A DNA stretch of 64,000 nt from Pseudisothecium myosuroides (lineage: Eukaryota; Streptophyta; Bryopsida; Hypnales; Lembophyllaceae): positions 34,761,288 through 34,825,287 of the forward strand of contig OX637288.1 in the NCBI GenBank assembly GCA_951799445.1, in the 5' to 3' direction. Made by a program: the position numbers and the translations under genes. The stretch's first letter is position 1; each line of letters opens with the position of its first letter. Under the pieces are notes generated by a model. That model was not told the origin of the DNA. It was given only the letters and a program-made list of their open reading frames with translations, and did no database searches. Positions 26,500 through 36,186 of the stretch are shown here, piece by piece.

Positions 26500-27295
26500 T
26501 CTCTCTTGCCGAAAGAACTATAATTAAATAACAATCAAATGACAGGACGCCTGCCAGCCTTGCTGCACGGAACAACGCGGCTCCCAACGCGGTTGTGATA
26601 TAATTGGCAATCTCCTCCAAATTGGCAAATGTCGTTGCCTTGAACCAAGTTATACAGTAATGCACATCGAAGCTGACGAATGATTAGATCATGAGCTTCT
26701 ACCTGTGATCGAGTCGAGCGGTCCGACAGTTTCGTTGGTGTTTTCGCCGACTTGCAATTTGATTGTAATTAAGTTCTTGAGCCATGTTCTAGCTTGTGAA
26801 CGTCAGCTGCGTTCCGTGATATGTAAATATGTCGGCTTCACCGCCGGGTTTCACCTCATCCGCTTGCTAGCTCGCTCCTGCTTATTAACTTCCCGAAGTC
26901 CTGCCAGCTTAGTCCACGTCAGAATCGCAGTCGCCGATCTTGGTTTAGGGCTAAACGACATTTTCGTGAGCTTTGGCAATTTTCAGAACGCGCGTTCTGA
27001 AACAAAACTCTCTCCAGACATATATGTCGGAATTTTTGGACCCTAAAACGCGCCATCTACTGACGTATCTACTGTGACCGTCTCTAGTCACCGTCTCTAA
27101 TTGGTGTTCGATGCAGAGTGTTTTGTGAACACTAGGCCTCGTGGACATACATGATCTAGCTGATCGGCGACTGGCGCGCTCACAGTTACTTAGGGGTTAC
27201 TGTAGCTGTGAGGGTTGGTTCAGAGTCCTGCCGAGTGCTAGCTTGGAAAGGTGCGCCTTGATGTAGTAAAAATTCGTGGAAGGAGAGTATCACAT
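26500..27295 (+). promoter_or_regulatory. M1 upstream region, conserved among the three M genes
   Basis: Blocks conserved with the regions before M2 (35400-36186) and M3 (50715-51596) include CCAGCCTTGCT-CACGGAACAACGC, CAATCTCCTC, GAGTCGAGCGGTCCGAC and TCCCGAAGTCCTGC. The strongest is the 38-bp run at 27107-27144, which starts GTTCGATGCAGAGTG and ends GGCCTCGTGG, with a GTGTT-TTGTG-AACAC dyad. Such conservation fits a promoter or 5' UTR. No TATA box was assigned. Confidence 0.5.
26950..27062. mobile_element. MITE-like element in the M1 promoter
   Basis: Runs from AACGACATTTTCGTGAGC through TTCAGAACGCGCGTTCTGAA and ATATATGTCGGAATTTTTGG to AACGCGCC. The order matches the AATTTCGTTAAA MITE family, and an equivalent copy lies before M2 at 35837-35952. 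It was probably present before the A/B duplication. Confidence 0.45.
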
Positions 27296-28743
27296 ATGGC
27301 AGGGACGGTGTTTGGACTGCCTGATCACGTAGCTGTGGTTGTGGCGATGGTGAGCGTGGTTGCGGGCTTGGGCGTGGTCTCCGCTCAGTCTTCTGCAGCG
27401 CGGGCGATGGCGCCAAGCGATGGCGCTTCTTCTGCTGTGGAGGATGCTGGATGCTTTCGCCCTTTGTCGGACGTCGTTTGGGGCTTCCTTGTCACTCTGC
27501 TGGCCTGCAGTGTCGCATTTTGGGGCAGGTACCATCATTCGCTGTTGGGGAAACGAGTTCTTCTGCTGTGGAGGATGCTGGATGCTTTCGCCCTTTGTCG
27601 GACGTCGTTTGGGGCTTCCTTGTCACTCTGCTGGCCTGCAGTGTCGCATTTTGGGGCAGGTACCATCATTCGCTGTTGGGGAAACGAGTGAAGATTAGAG
27701 CTGCGTTCTATGCTGTATTTTTACCAATGTGTGGTCTTCATGAATACATTTGGGCATCATATGAAAATGCAATGTTGATCTGGAAATACCAGCAGTCAAA
27801 GCAGACTCTACAATGCCTTAGCAGGCGTCATCAATTCCGAGAGTTCTGGTCACTGTTGTCTCCCTTCTCCGAGTTCCCAGGAAGAATTCTGTTTTGGTGT
27901 GATGTTGTTGTTTACGTAGAAAAGGAATCAGCATTACTTGAAGTAGATTGGTTATGGGCAGAAAACAGATTTGTGAAGGTGGAGTCCCAGGCTATGGTGA
28001 TTGGAGAAGTGGCGGTAGGGAAAACAAAGGATGGTGACTATGAACGTAAGGAACTCTCATCAGTAGGGATTTTAGTATTGATGCTGGCGGAGGTGTTGCC
28101 ACACTATGATGAGTTGAAATTCTTGCGTGGTTATTCTGGTTTTGCTGTGATTGCTATTGCAATCCAAGCTCTTGGATACATTACTGCAGTGGTCTTTCGA
28201 GAGGTGACAGACTTGCCCGTGGCACCACTTGAAGTCATTGGATTGATCTTGAATATCATATTGTTGATTGAAGTTAGTGTTTATAGCTTTTTTAATCCTT
28301 GCCATAGACCTTTAGTACTCTATACAAACTCAAAGCGAGAGGAAAAGTTGCTTGAAATATTAGCAACTATAACTGAACCAAAGATACCATTGGATAGGTT
28401 TGCGAAGGTGTTTAGTTTAGTGGTAAGTGTGGTTGATTTGTGCTTATGTGGTGTAGTAGTTTACTTCATCATTACCCTTATCCAAATTTCTAACATCTTT
28501 GTAGTATCGCCTTTAATATTTTTTGTCATTACAACTATCATACTTATCATAGACTTCATCAAATTGGTTAATTTTGAATATGGTGTAACTTGGAAGCTTA
28601 CAATCCATTGGTTTACTATTCCGTTCTCTATAATTGTTTATTCTTGGGCTTTAGTGACAACAATAGTGTATTGGAAGCCTCAACATTTTGATGCCCGAGT
28701 GAAGCTTTTCAACATTTCCCAATTGATACCTTTCATAGGTTAG
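27296..28743 (+). CDS. M1: multi-pass membrane protein, frameshifted by a 131-bp tandem duplication or rescued by a new intron
   Basis: Paralogue of M2 and M3; function unknown. From ATG 27296 the frame meets TGA at 27689-27691 because 27427-27557 is repeated perfectly at 27558-27688 (131 bp, not a multiple of 3). If 27529-27659 is spliced out (it starts GT and ends AG), the join 27296-27528 plus 27660-28743 gives 438 residues, the same as M2. Otherwise an internal ATG at 27451 opens a 430-residue frame lacking the signal peptide. Seen in the protein: an N-terminal signal-like stretch ending VVSAQS; a segment DVVWGFLVTLLACSVAFWG; a middle soluble part with YVEKES; then about five hydrophobic segments and a conserved C-terminus ELFNISQLIPFIG-like (KLFNISQLIPFIG here). 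An AATAAA lies about 45 bp after the stop. Pseudogene or new-intron gene cannot be decided without RNA. Confidence 0.75.
27427..27688. repeat. Perfect 131-bp tandem duplication inside M1
   Basis: 27427-27557 and 27558-27688 are identical over the whole unit as read. The unit includes the CAG|GT at 27526-27530, repeated at 27657-27661. M2 and M3 have one copy. The lack of any difference implies a very recent event or an assembly artefact. Confidence 0.9.
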
Positions 28744-29912
28744 AGTTTTAGAAATGTAGAGAATGACAATGTAATCTTTATTGTATTCCAATAAAGCCAT
28801 TCACATATTCAATCATGAAAATTCTACTCGGAATTGCTAATGCTAGTACACCAATTTTTGGAAGTTTGGTATGGCCATGAACATAAGGTACTCCAATCAA
28901 ATGGTATATTGTGTACTAGGTGCAGATCCTTGCGTAGATTTGTTCTCCACTACCCACTGCTCCTTCACAACTTGATACTATTTCTTCCTTTGTAGGCTCT
29001 ATTTTCCGCCTTGCTAGGGTTCACTTAACCCTCCTTGAAAGGATGAGACCTACATCTCCAAGATAGTGAGCCAAAGATGAAATCATTTTTGGACCAATAG
29101 GTGAATTCTTCATTTCTACAGCTACCTGGAAAGTCATCCATCGACCATTTTTGGGCCTCAACGTCCTTCGTAAATCAATTTTTTTAATTTTTTATTCACC
29201 AAGCCATTTTCTACATGTATCTTTGTATTAAAATTGAGAAGATGGATCTTATAGAAACTATAGGTTTAGGGCATCATGATTGTTCTCAAGGTGTCAAAGG
29301 GCCTCTTTAGAGAATGTTAACCTTGAAGGGTATGAAAGCCCTTTGCAACCGTATAGTATATTATGAATTTGGTGGTATTTGATCAAAAAATCATTGACCA
29401 AATAGTTTTCAATACAAAGTACAATAATGATTGTGATAGTATGTAAATAACAATGTAATACAATTCGTACATTAACCCTTGATGCAAGTAGGAACTTGAA
29501 TGTGGTCTACTATTTCAGGGTTTCTTCATTGTGTCATGTTTGTATGGTCTCTATATGTCAAATTTCAACTTGCATTAGAGGTTAAACCACAATTGACTTA
29601 TAAGGCTAAATATGGGTTGTATAGAGGGACCCCAAGGGCCTTTTAAGGATTAAGATGGATATATGACATGATAATGAATGAGGTCCTTGGTACCAGAGTT
29701 GAATTTTTTGTTCCTTGTTCAACTTTGAATTTTTTTTGTTGTTCGGTGTTGTGCTTCAGCTCACTCCTACTAGAGGCCGCTTCAATATTGGCATTATTGG
29801 CTTGGTGGGCATTTAGGGGCTTTTTGTTATCTAGAAATTTTTACCTAATTGAGCACTACATTGCATGAGATTAAAATGAGTGATTTTGACTTGGAATGAC
29901 CACTTCCAAGTA

Positions 29913-30069
29913 AGGTAACTAAGCCTATGACAGGCAGAACTTTGGACCAGCCTAATGCAAGCTAAAAAATTCTTTTGAAGTACATTTTACAAGACACATG
30001 TATAATACAAGAATTTTTGGGCCTGCATTAGGCTGGTCGAAAGTTGGCTTATCATAGGCTCAGTTACCT
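29913..30069. mobile_element. Hairpin MITE with TA target duplication (Stowaway/mariner type), 157 bp
   Basis: Left end AGGTAACTAAGCCTATGACA and right end TGTCATAGG-like TCATAGGCTCAGTTACCT are inverted complements with small differences, and the inner arms (CAGCCTAATGCA against TGCATTAGGCTG) also pair. It is flanked by TA at 29911-29912 and 30070-30071. Unit C at about 41484-41496 shows the empty site CCAAGTATGTATT, which supports insertion with TA duplication. Confidence 0.75.
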
Positions 30070-30273
30070 TATGTATTGGAGTTGGAATAAATCATTTTGG
30101 GTTCTTTAAGGGAGGGAAACAATGTGAATCAATAGAAAGGATATTCACATCTTCATGTTTAACAATAGAATATTTATTTTGAAATTGATTAGAATCAATT
30201 AGCAGATTTCAAAGTGGAATGCCTATTTTTTGTTTCAATACTTAGGGCGTCAAGGCTTGCACATGTGCAAAAA

Positions 30274-30836
30274 CTTAAGGGATACTTTACACTTAGAAGC
30301 CATGCCAATTTATTGTGTAAGAGGTCCAAAATCCTCACTTGTGACTAGACAATAGGCTGAAATTGGCCTGAATCCCTTTACATCCAGAGGCCAAGCCAAT
30401 TTGATGGAATGAGTTTTTTATTCAAAAACAACTCATGATCTAACATGGCTTGAGCTCGATGAATTGGGTGCACCAAGAATGGGATGGCTAATTCTTGGCC
30501 TAGGGACCAATGTCAAATTTCAATTAAATTTTTTTTTATAAATTTTTTTTTTCAACAAATCAATTCCATTGGATTCTATGTAATAGGACTCAAGGAGAAT
30601 TGGCCCGGCCATTAGGTGTAAAGTGACCCTAAAAAGAGAGAAAGAGGGATTGAAGTTTTTTAAGTTTTATTGAATTGGCTCAACTTCTTGGCCTTTACAC
30701 ATGGGAGAATTGGCCCCCATTATGATCTTATTCTAATGAGCAGTTGAGGATGGCCTTAAGCCTAAAAGGGGCTGAAATTTTGTGCAATCAACCTCAAAGA
30801 GAATTGACCCAACTCTAGGTGTAAAGCAACCCTAAG
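30274..30836. mobile_element. 563-bp non-autonomous TIR element in unit B
   Basis: Starts CTTAAGGGATACTTTACACT and ends with the inverted form GGTGTAAAGCAACCCTAAG. Absent from the matching place in unit A (about 22060), where AAAAACAAGTACAATG runs straight on. No transposase frame is seen. Confidence 0.6.
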
Positions 30837-33654
30837 GTTTGTGGTTGTGCTAGTGGTTGACATTCTTACGAGGCACATTTAAGGCACTATTGATAAGACT
30901 TTTTCAATTGTTAGCCACATGCACATTTAGAATTTTTCCAATTTGTTCAAATTAGCGGAAGAAGTACTTTAAAAAATGTTCTTCATTGTGCATGCTATGA
31001 AAGTGTTCATTGTTGTCAAAGTCCTTCATATTGAAATATATAATAATGAGCATTTGTAATGCTTTGTTTAATGTAATTGCTTGCGAGTTGAAAAATAGTT
31101 TGGTTTATTATTATAGCTGTGACTATCAGAACTGAATAATCTATACCTTATGTTTGTTTTGTTTGTTACGTTTTGTTACATTGAGATCTCCCGGACCGTG
31201 TGAACCCCTCGGTTGCGTGCTTGGTACTATCACAAAGTCCTCGGCGAGGAGGGAAAAACGGGCTTTGTTTTGTGGCGTTTGGACCTATAGTGTGAAAGTT
31301 ATTGAATTTTGAAGGTTTTATGAATCAAAAAATTAGAAAATTACTTTTACTTTTGTTTTGACTGTGGCAACAGCACAGGGCACCTGACTATTCTTGCAGA
31401 CAATTCTTTCAAATAATAACTATGGATCTTAGCCATTTTTTTGCTTTAGTATATACATTGAGAAAAATCTTAAGAAGCTCCCCCAATACCCTTGGAAAAC
31501 AAACCTAGATTCTTAAAGACATACAACCTCAAATTGTTAAGTCAAAGTTATTGAAAATTACAAAAGGAAGACAGGCTTTGGCCATTTGCTAACCATTGCA
31601 CATGCTCTTTATAGAGAATGCTTGATTTTTATGTCTTTTTGTTGTTACCATCTACAATCACTAATAGAAAACAATGCCCGAATCAAGAGGTTTTGTTGTT
31701 TTGGACAGCTTGATTTGGACATGATATAGCAAAGTTCTCTTGATTCGGACGAGTTTTGTTACTTCAGACGGCTTGATTCGGACACTATATTCTACTCCGG
31801 AGTACTACTTTTCTATTAGTGATTGGAAAAGGGGTGAGTCCTTAGAAGCACTAAAGCAACACAATAGCAGGATGTTGAAGAGGAAGTAAAACCAGATGCA
31901 GAAAAGGATGGTGCTACCAAACACGAAACAACAAAAATGGATGTTAAACAATAAAGGGAATAATTATGATTCATACCATTATAGAGGGGTCTTGATCACA
32001 GCCGACAATTGATGGCTGTAACAACTTGTAACAATTTGTTTGTCATGATTGAGCTTATGAATTTGTAAATGATAAGATAATTACTTGAATCATCACACAA
32101 GGTTGCCAAGTACGTTTGGGCTTTTTTAGTCTATGTAGGTGCTAGTAATCACATTCTCTCTTTCAGTGTTTTGTGTGAATGTGACGTAGCAAATGTGGAG
32201 TAGAAAGAGCACACGGTAGTCAGACTCTTTGTTGAGAATTCCCATTCATCTTCTCACAATTAAGGTTTTGAATGAATGGGAACAAATTTCGAGACACATG
32301 TAGCAGCGGCGACCTTAGTAGCCATTGCCAGAAGAATGGCTGGGTGATTGCCTTCCCACCCAACCTCTATGTCCAACAAACCAACGACATCTGTCCCCGC
32401 ATCTGTCCAGCCCACCTATCCAATGTTCAACATTTTTTATTTATTTTTTATAAAACCTAAAGAACTTGGCCAATCAACCCCTAAAAACCTTCATATTTAC
32501 CCTATAAGGGTTGTAGCTACGCACTTCACAACGCTCCACTATAGGCCTAAATCGTACTTGCTTTGCTCCATAGGGTTTAGGTAACTTCACTTGTTGCCTT
32601 ATATGTTACCCTAAATGAAGTACATTTGGCCCGGCAAGGGTCATGTAGCAATTCTTCCAGCACCATTGGCAAGGTTGCCACTACTACATTCTACCCAAAT
32701 TTTTGACTTTCATTCTTGAGTTGCAACTTTTTTACTTTGAAGATTACCATATTATATGCTTTGATAAACAAACAACAAAAATACAAGAGTCTCTGTTCCT
32801 TGAGCCCTAGTTTGCTTTTTGAGTAAAGTAGCTGTTCAAACATCCTCAGGGTCGCCCTTTGGTCTACAGCCATCAAAATGAAAGAAAATGAGCACACTGT
32901 TGGCCTGGACTGTACATTTTTACCTACTACTCAAGCTGCTGTAACTTGACCCTTATCAGTAATATGGAATGGTCGGACGGTATAAATAGGGCAAATATCG
33001 GGTCAACTGGTGATTGATGTCACTTTCTCCAGTCTGGGTCTTAGTTTCACTTGCGTTCAATCTATTTTTCAATCCGTTCTTGAGTTGTAAAAATTCAAGA
33101 CGATTGCGAATCCTACAAATCTGGCTGGCAATTGATTGTTGAACAGACAATCACCATTGAAATGAACACACTTTGATGGGCTCCATCAAATTTCATTTTT
33201 AAGATTGTGGCACAGCATCACTTCTGTCAGCGAATCACTTCTCACTTCTTGACGGATTTAAGCAAGGAAATACTGTATATCAGATTGAGCTTTTGAGGAA
33301 AAAAACACTGATACCCGGACATTTCATTGTATGAATCACGTCTATGAACTCGGGTTCAAAATGGATTTTCAACCTCTGATTCTTATTCAGATGCTTTTGC
33401 ATTCATTCTCCAAATTTACAGACACAAAGCAGAATACCATTTGAGAGATCATCAGTTGAACAAAGGAGCAACGAGCTTGCAACTGTAAGAATTGAGCAAA
33501 GTCACGAGAAGTGTTCAAGATTTGTGAGGCTCTCGATGAGAGAACGGGTTTCACAACTTTCAATTCCAGTTCAGGTCGGAACGAACTCAGCCTTCTAGAA
33601 CGGGAAGCTGGTATAACCCAGGGTATTTTGGTTATAACGTCAATTGAATTGGCA

Positions 33655-33775
33655 GTATTCGGACTATATTTTGTCACCTTTCAGAAAGCACGCTTGGAAA
33701 CATATATCCATACAAGTTCTAGATTTTAGACCATGATGCAAATATATGTCACACTATAGAGAAAATTTGGACTCT
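33655..33775. mobile_element. AATTTCGTTAAA-family MITE remnant at the end of the PP2C-flank part of unit B
   Basis: Begins with ATAACGTCAATTGAATTGGC, continues with CCTTTCAGAAAGCACGC and ends near ATATATGTCACA. A parallel copy lies at 50400-50565 in unit C at the same relative place, so it predates the B/C split. The right terminus is lost here. Confidence 0.45.
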
Positions 33776-34435
33776 CGAGAGGGCTAATAGGGTTTGACAA
33801 GCCAAGCTATTTCCGGAACCCTATTGAACTATTCAAAAGATGGAATCTTTGACAAAAAGGAGATATGCCTGGTGTGAATATCAGAATTGACAAGGAGTAT
33901 ATCTCAATTTCCTATTCAGCGGTTGTTAGAGGAGAGTACTTGCGATGCCTTTAATAAATTAGTGATTTTGTGTTTGTGTACAATGAGCACAAATGATGAA
34001 GAGAAAAAAGAGATTGCGTTCTCTTTTGAATATAAAATAGTAATTGCCACAATCCTCTTCCATATAAATACTAATACTTGTGTACCAATGCTTTGACACT
34101 TGGGTGCACCAATGAAGCGCAACAATAGGGGAGAAGATCCTACCCGAGTGAAATAAATGTAATCCCGGGGTCCCTTTTGACACTTCTTAGCAGCCCTCTA
34201 GATGTTCCAAATTTCTTCTAATGAATTTTTGTCATTAGAATTGTGTCAATTTAAGGAAATTTATCAATTTTTTTTTGTGAAATAATGCCAAATTGCATTA
34301 GAAAAAATAATTTGTCTTAAAGATGACGACATTCCATGTAGTTTTTCACCAAAAAACTTCAAATTAAAAAAAATCTTGGATGAAATTGCCAGATTGTGGA
34401 TGAAAACAGAATTATGAATATGTGATACTCCCTCA

Positions 34436-35139
34436 GTTCCTTTGTCTCAAAATAAATCCAAGGGTTCTTGGAAAACGCTAGATTAATATAGAAGGTGATC
34501 CTATTCGGAAGGAATTGCATAGTTTTTGTAGCTTTTAGTAAACCCTAGCACGCATAAAAGTTACGAATCCAAAAGTCAAGCAGACCATTTTCAAAAAATG
34601 CTTCAAAAATGATTATTTCATTGTTTTTTGCAATTAGCTCACGTGCAATGATTTCCTATCCCTCTGCTTGCAACTCTTGTGCATTTATCTTCAATGAGGT
34701 CTTCTCCAATAAGCATCGATGAATTTCAAATTCTTCGAGGTTAAGATGTGGAAGAACACAATGAGGAAGATTTGGAAGAATACAGTATGGGCAATTTTGT
34801 TATAATGGCGGTATTCCAAGTGCCACTTTGATAGTATGCCATTTTCACCATCTAGGACAGATACAGATTTTAGCATGGCCGTTCTAAAGTGTTTTCATGC
34901 CATTTTAAAAAAATATCGCCATTTTAACGAAATTGTCCATTAGTGAGATTATAGTTTGGAATTCAAGTTCAACCAAACTATGGGATTAACAACGATTGAC
35001 TCTTGGGATTCAACTGCCATAAGCCCGGTGATTCAAGTTTTGTCAATCTTGTGATTTCCATGAACAATTGAAACATCGAATTTAATTTGAGACAAGCAAA
35101 TTTAGAAAGTCTAGGACTTATTTTGAGATAGAGGGAGTA
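34436..35139. mobile_element. Stowaway-like element with nested MITE, ~700 bp
   Basis: Starts TACTCCCTCAGTTCC...CTCAAAATAAATCC and ends GGACTTATTTTGAGATAGAGGGAGTA, an inverted pair with TA at both outer edges (34436-34437, 35138-35139). Another MITE lies inside it at 34789-34942, so this is a nested insertion. No coding capacity. Confidence 0.65.
34789..34942. mobile_element. AATTTCGTTAAA-family MITE, nested copy
   Basis: Left end GGCAATTTTGTTATAATGGC and right end GCCATTTTAACGAAATTGTC are inverted complements with about 4 differences over 26 bp, and continue as GGTATT against AATATC. It is the closest relative of the element inside M3. Confidence 0.65.
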
Positions 35140-35399
35140 TGTGCTAATTGTGATATCTTCTATCCAATATGTGAATGAATGTTGAAAATTGGAGCACCAC
35201 TTCAACATTTTACATCGCCACTTTGGCACTTCATTAAAAATGAAAAAAAGCCCTGAAATTGTCCATTCACAAGTTACTAGCCATTCCATTTTCATTGGCT
35301 CCTTCATCATTCTGTCCTCCACTGGACTGACTGGAGCCTGCCATTCATTGATTCCCTCATAGCGACTGAAAGGAAGTGGAGCACAATAAAAATAGAACA

Positions 35400-36186
35400 A
35401 ATATTAAATAACAATTAAATAACAGGGCATCAGCCTTGCTTCACGAAAAAACGCCGCTCCCCACGCAGTTGTAATGTTGTGGTTCACCGGAATCTCCTCA
35501 AAGTTGGCAAGTGGAGGTGCCTTGAGCATCGTCATCATCGAAGTTATCCAATTACTGTATCAGACCATGAGCTTCTCCTTGTGAGTCGAGCGGCCCGACG
35601 ATTCCGTTGGTGTTGTCTTGCAGTCTGATTGTTTGTGATCTTGCCTGTTTGTAATCAAGTTCTTGAGCCATGTCCTAGCTTGTGAACGTCAGCTGCGTAC
35701 CGTGATTATGTATGTATTTTTGGCGGCTTCACCGCCGGGTTTCACCTCATCCGCTTGCTAGCTCACTCCTGCTTATTTCCCGAAGTCCTGCCAGCTTAGT
35801 CAGAATCGAAGTCGCCGATCTTGGTTTAGCTCTAAACGACAATTTCGTGAGCTTTGGCAATTTTCAGAACGCTCGTCCTGAAACAAAACTCTGTCCATAT
35901 ATGTATGTCACAATTATTGGCTCCTAAAACGCGCCACTCTAAGGAAAATGACGTATCAATCTGTGAAGTTCAGCCAAGTCACCGTCTCTAGTTGGTGTTC
36001 GATGCAGAGTGTTTTGTGAACACTAGGCCTCGTGGACATACATGATCTAGCTGATCGGCGACTGGCGCGCTCACAGTTACTTAGGGGTTACTGTAGCTGT
36101 GAGGGTTGGTTCAGAGTCCTGCCGGGTGCTAGCTTGGAAAGGTGCGCCTTGATGTAGTAAAAATTCGTGGAAGGAGAGTATCACAT
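35400..36186 (+). promoter_or_regulatory. M2 upstream region
   Basis: Shares with the M1 and M3 upstream regions the CCAGCCTTGCT/CATCAGCCTTGCT block, CGGTTTCACCTCATC-like text and the GTTCGATGCAGAG...GGCCTCGTGG block (35998-36035). From about 35977 it is nearly identical to M1, unlike the DNA further upstream. A MITE-like block sits at 35837-35952. Confidence 0.5.

Larger units (their letters stand above)
23566..27295. other. Intergenic DNA between PP2C and M1
   Basis: Holds the PP2C 3' flank (conserved in units B and C up to about 25000), an inserted hairpin element at 24721-24884, an inverted dispersed repeat near 25020-25190, and the M1 promoter region from about 26500. No other gene is supported. 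Confidence 0.6.
20900..28850 (+). repeat. Unit A of a tandem triplication (PP2C 3' half plus M1)
   Basis: From intron 4 of the PP2C gene through the end of M1, this stretch reappears in order downstream as unit B (about 28985-37600) and unit C (about 40405-53200). Shared landmarks are GAAAAGT-GTTCCTGCTTGG (20920, 40433; A and C only), GGGTTCACTTAAC-TCCTTGAAAGGA (21223, 29019; A and B only), GATTAGAATCAATTA (21972, 30187, 42122) and GGTTTTCAACCTCTGATTATTAGTCGG (24545, 44525; variant in B). Unit A is the parental one because it alone has a full PP2C gene. Confidence 0.85.
28985..32000 (+). pseudogene. PP2C remnant in unit B (exon 5 fragment and exon 7 tail)
   Basis: Decayed duplicate of the PP2C 3' half. 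Intron 4 text restarts near 29015. At about 29758 a GTGCTTCAG acceptor precedes a degraded exon 5 that diverges within about 60 bp. Intron 5 text follows at 30090-30260, 30850-31020 and 31700-31855. The intron then joins directly to the end of exon 7 (31863-31953), which keeps GTAAAACCAGATGCAGAAAA and the ACAATAA stop. Exon 6 and most of exon 7 are deleted. No catalytic motif survives, so it cannot encode a phosphatase. Confidence 0.8.
32001..36186. other. Unit B intergenic DNA between the PP2C remnant and M2
   Basis: Paralogous to the PP2C 3' flank of unit A (for example 32700-32780 matches 23895-23975 and 32965-33045 matches 24160-24240), followed by MITEs and the M2 promoter region from about 35400. 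No independent gene is supported. Confidence 0.6.

Noticed and set aside
27290..27538. Minus-strand open frames opposite the M1, M2 and M3 N-termini (also 36181-36435, 51797-52012)
   Set aside because: They are antisense shadows of conserved GC-rich coding DNA; the sense frame carries the signal peptide and membrane segments.
29668..29868. 66-codon frame in unit B
   Set aside because: It is the decayed exon 5 region and flanking intron of the PP2C copy, not a gene.
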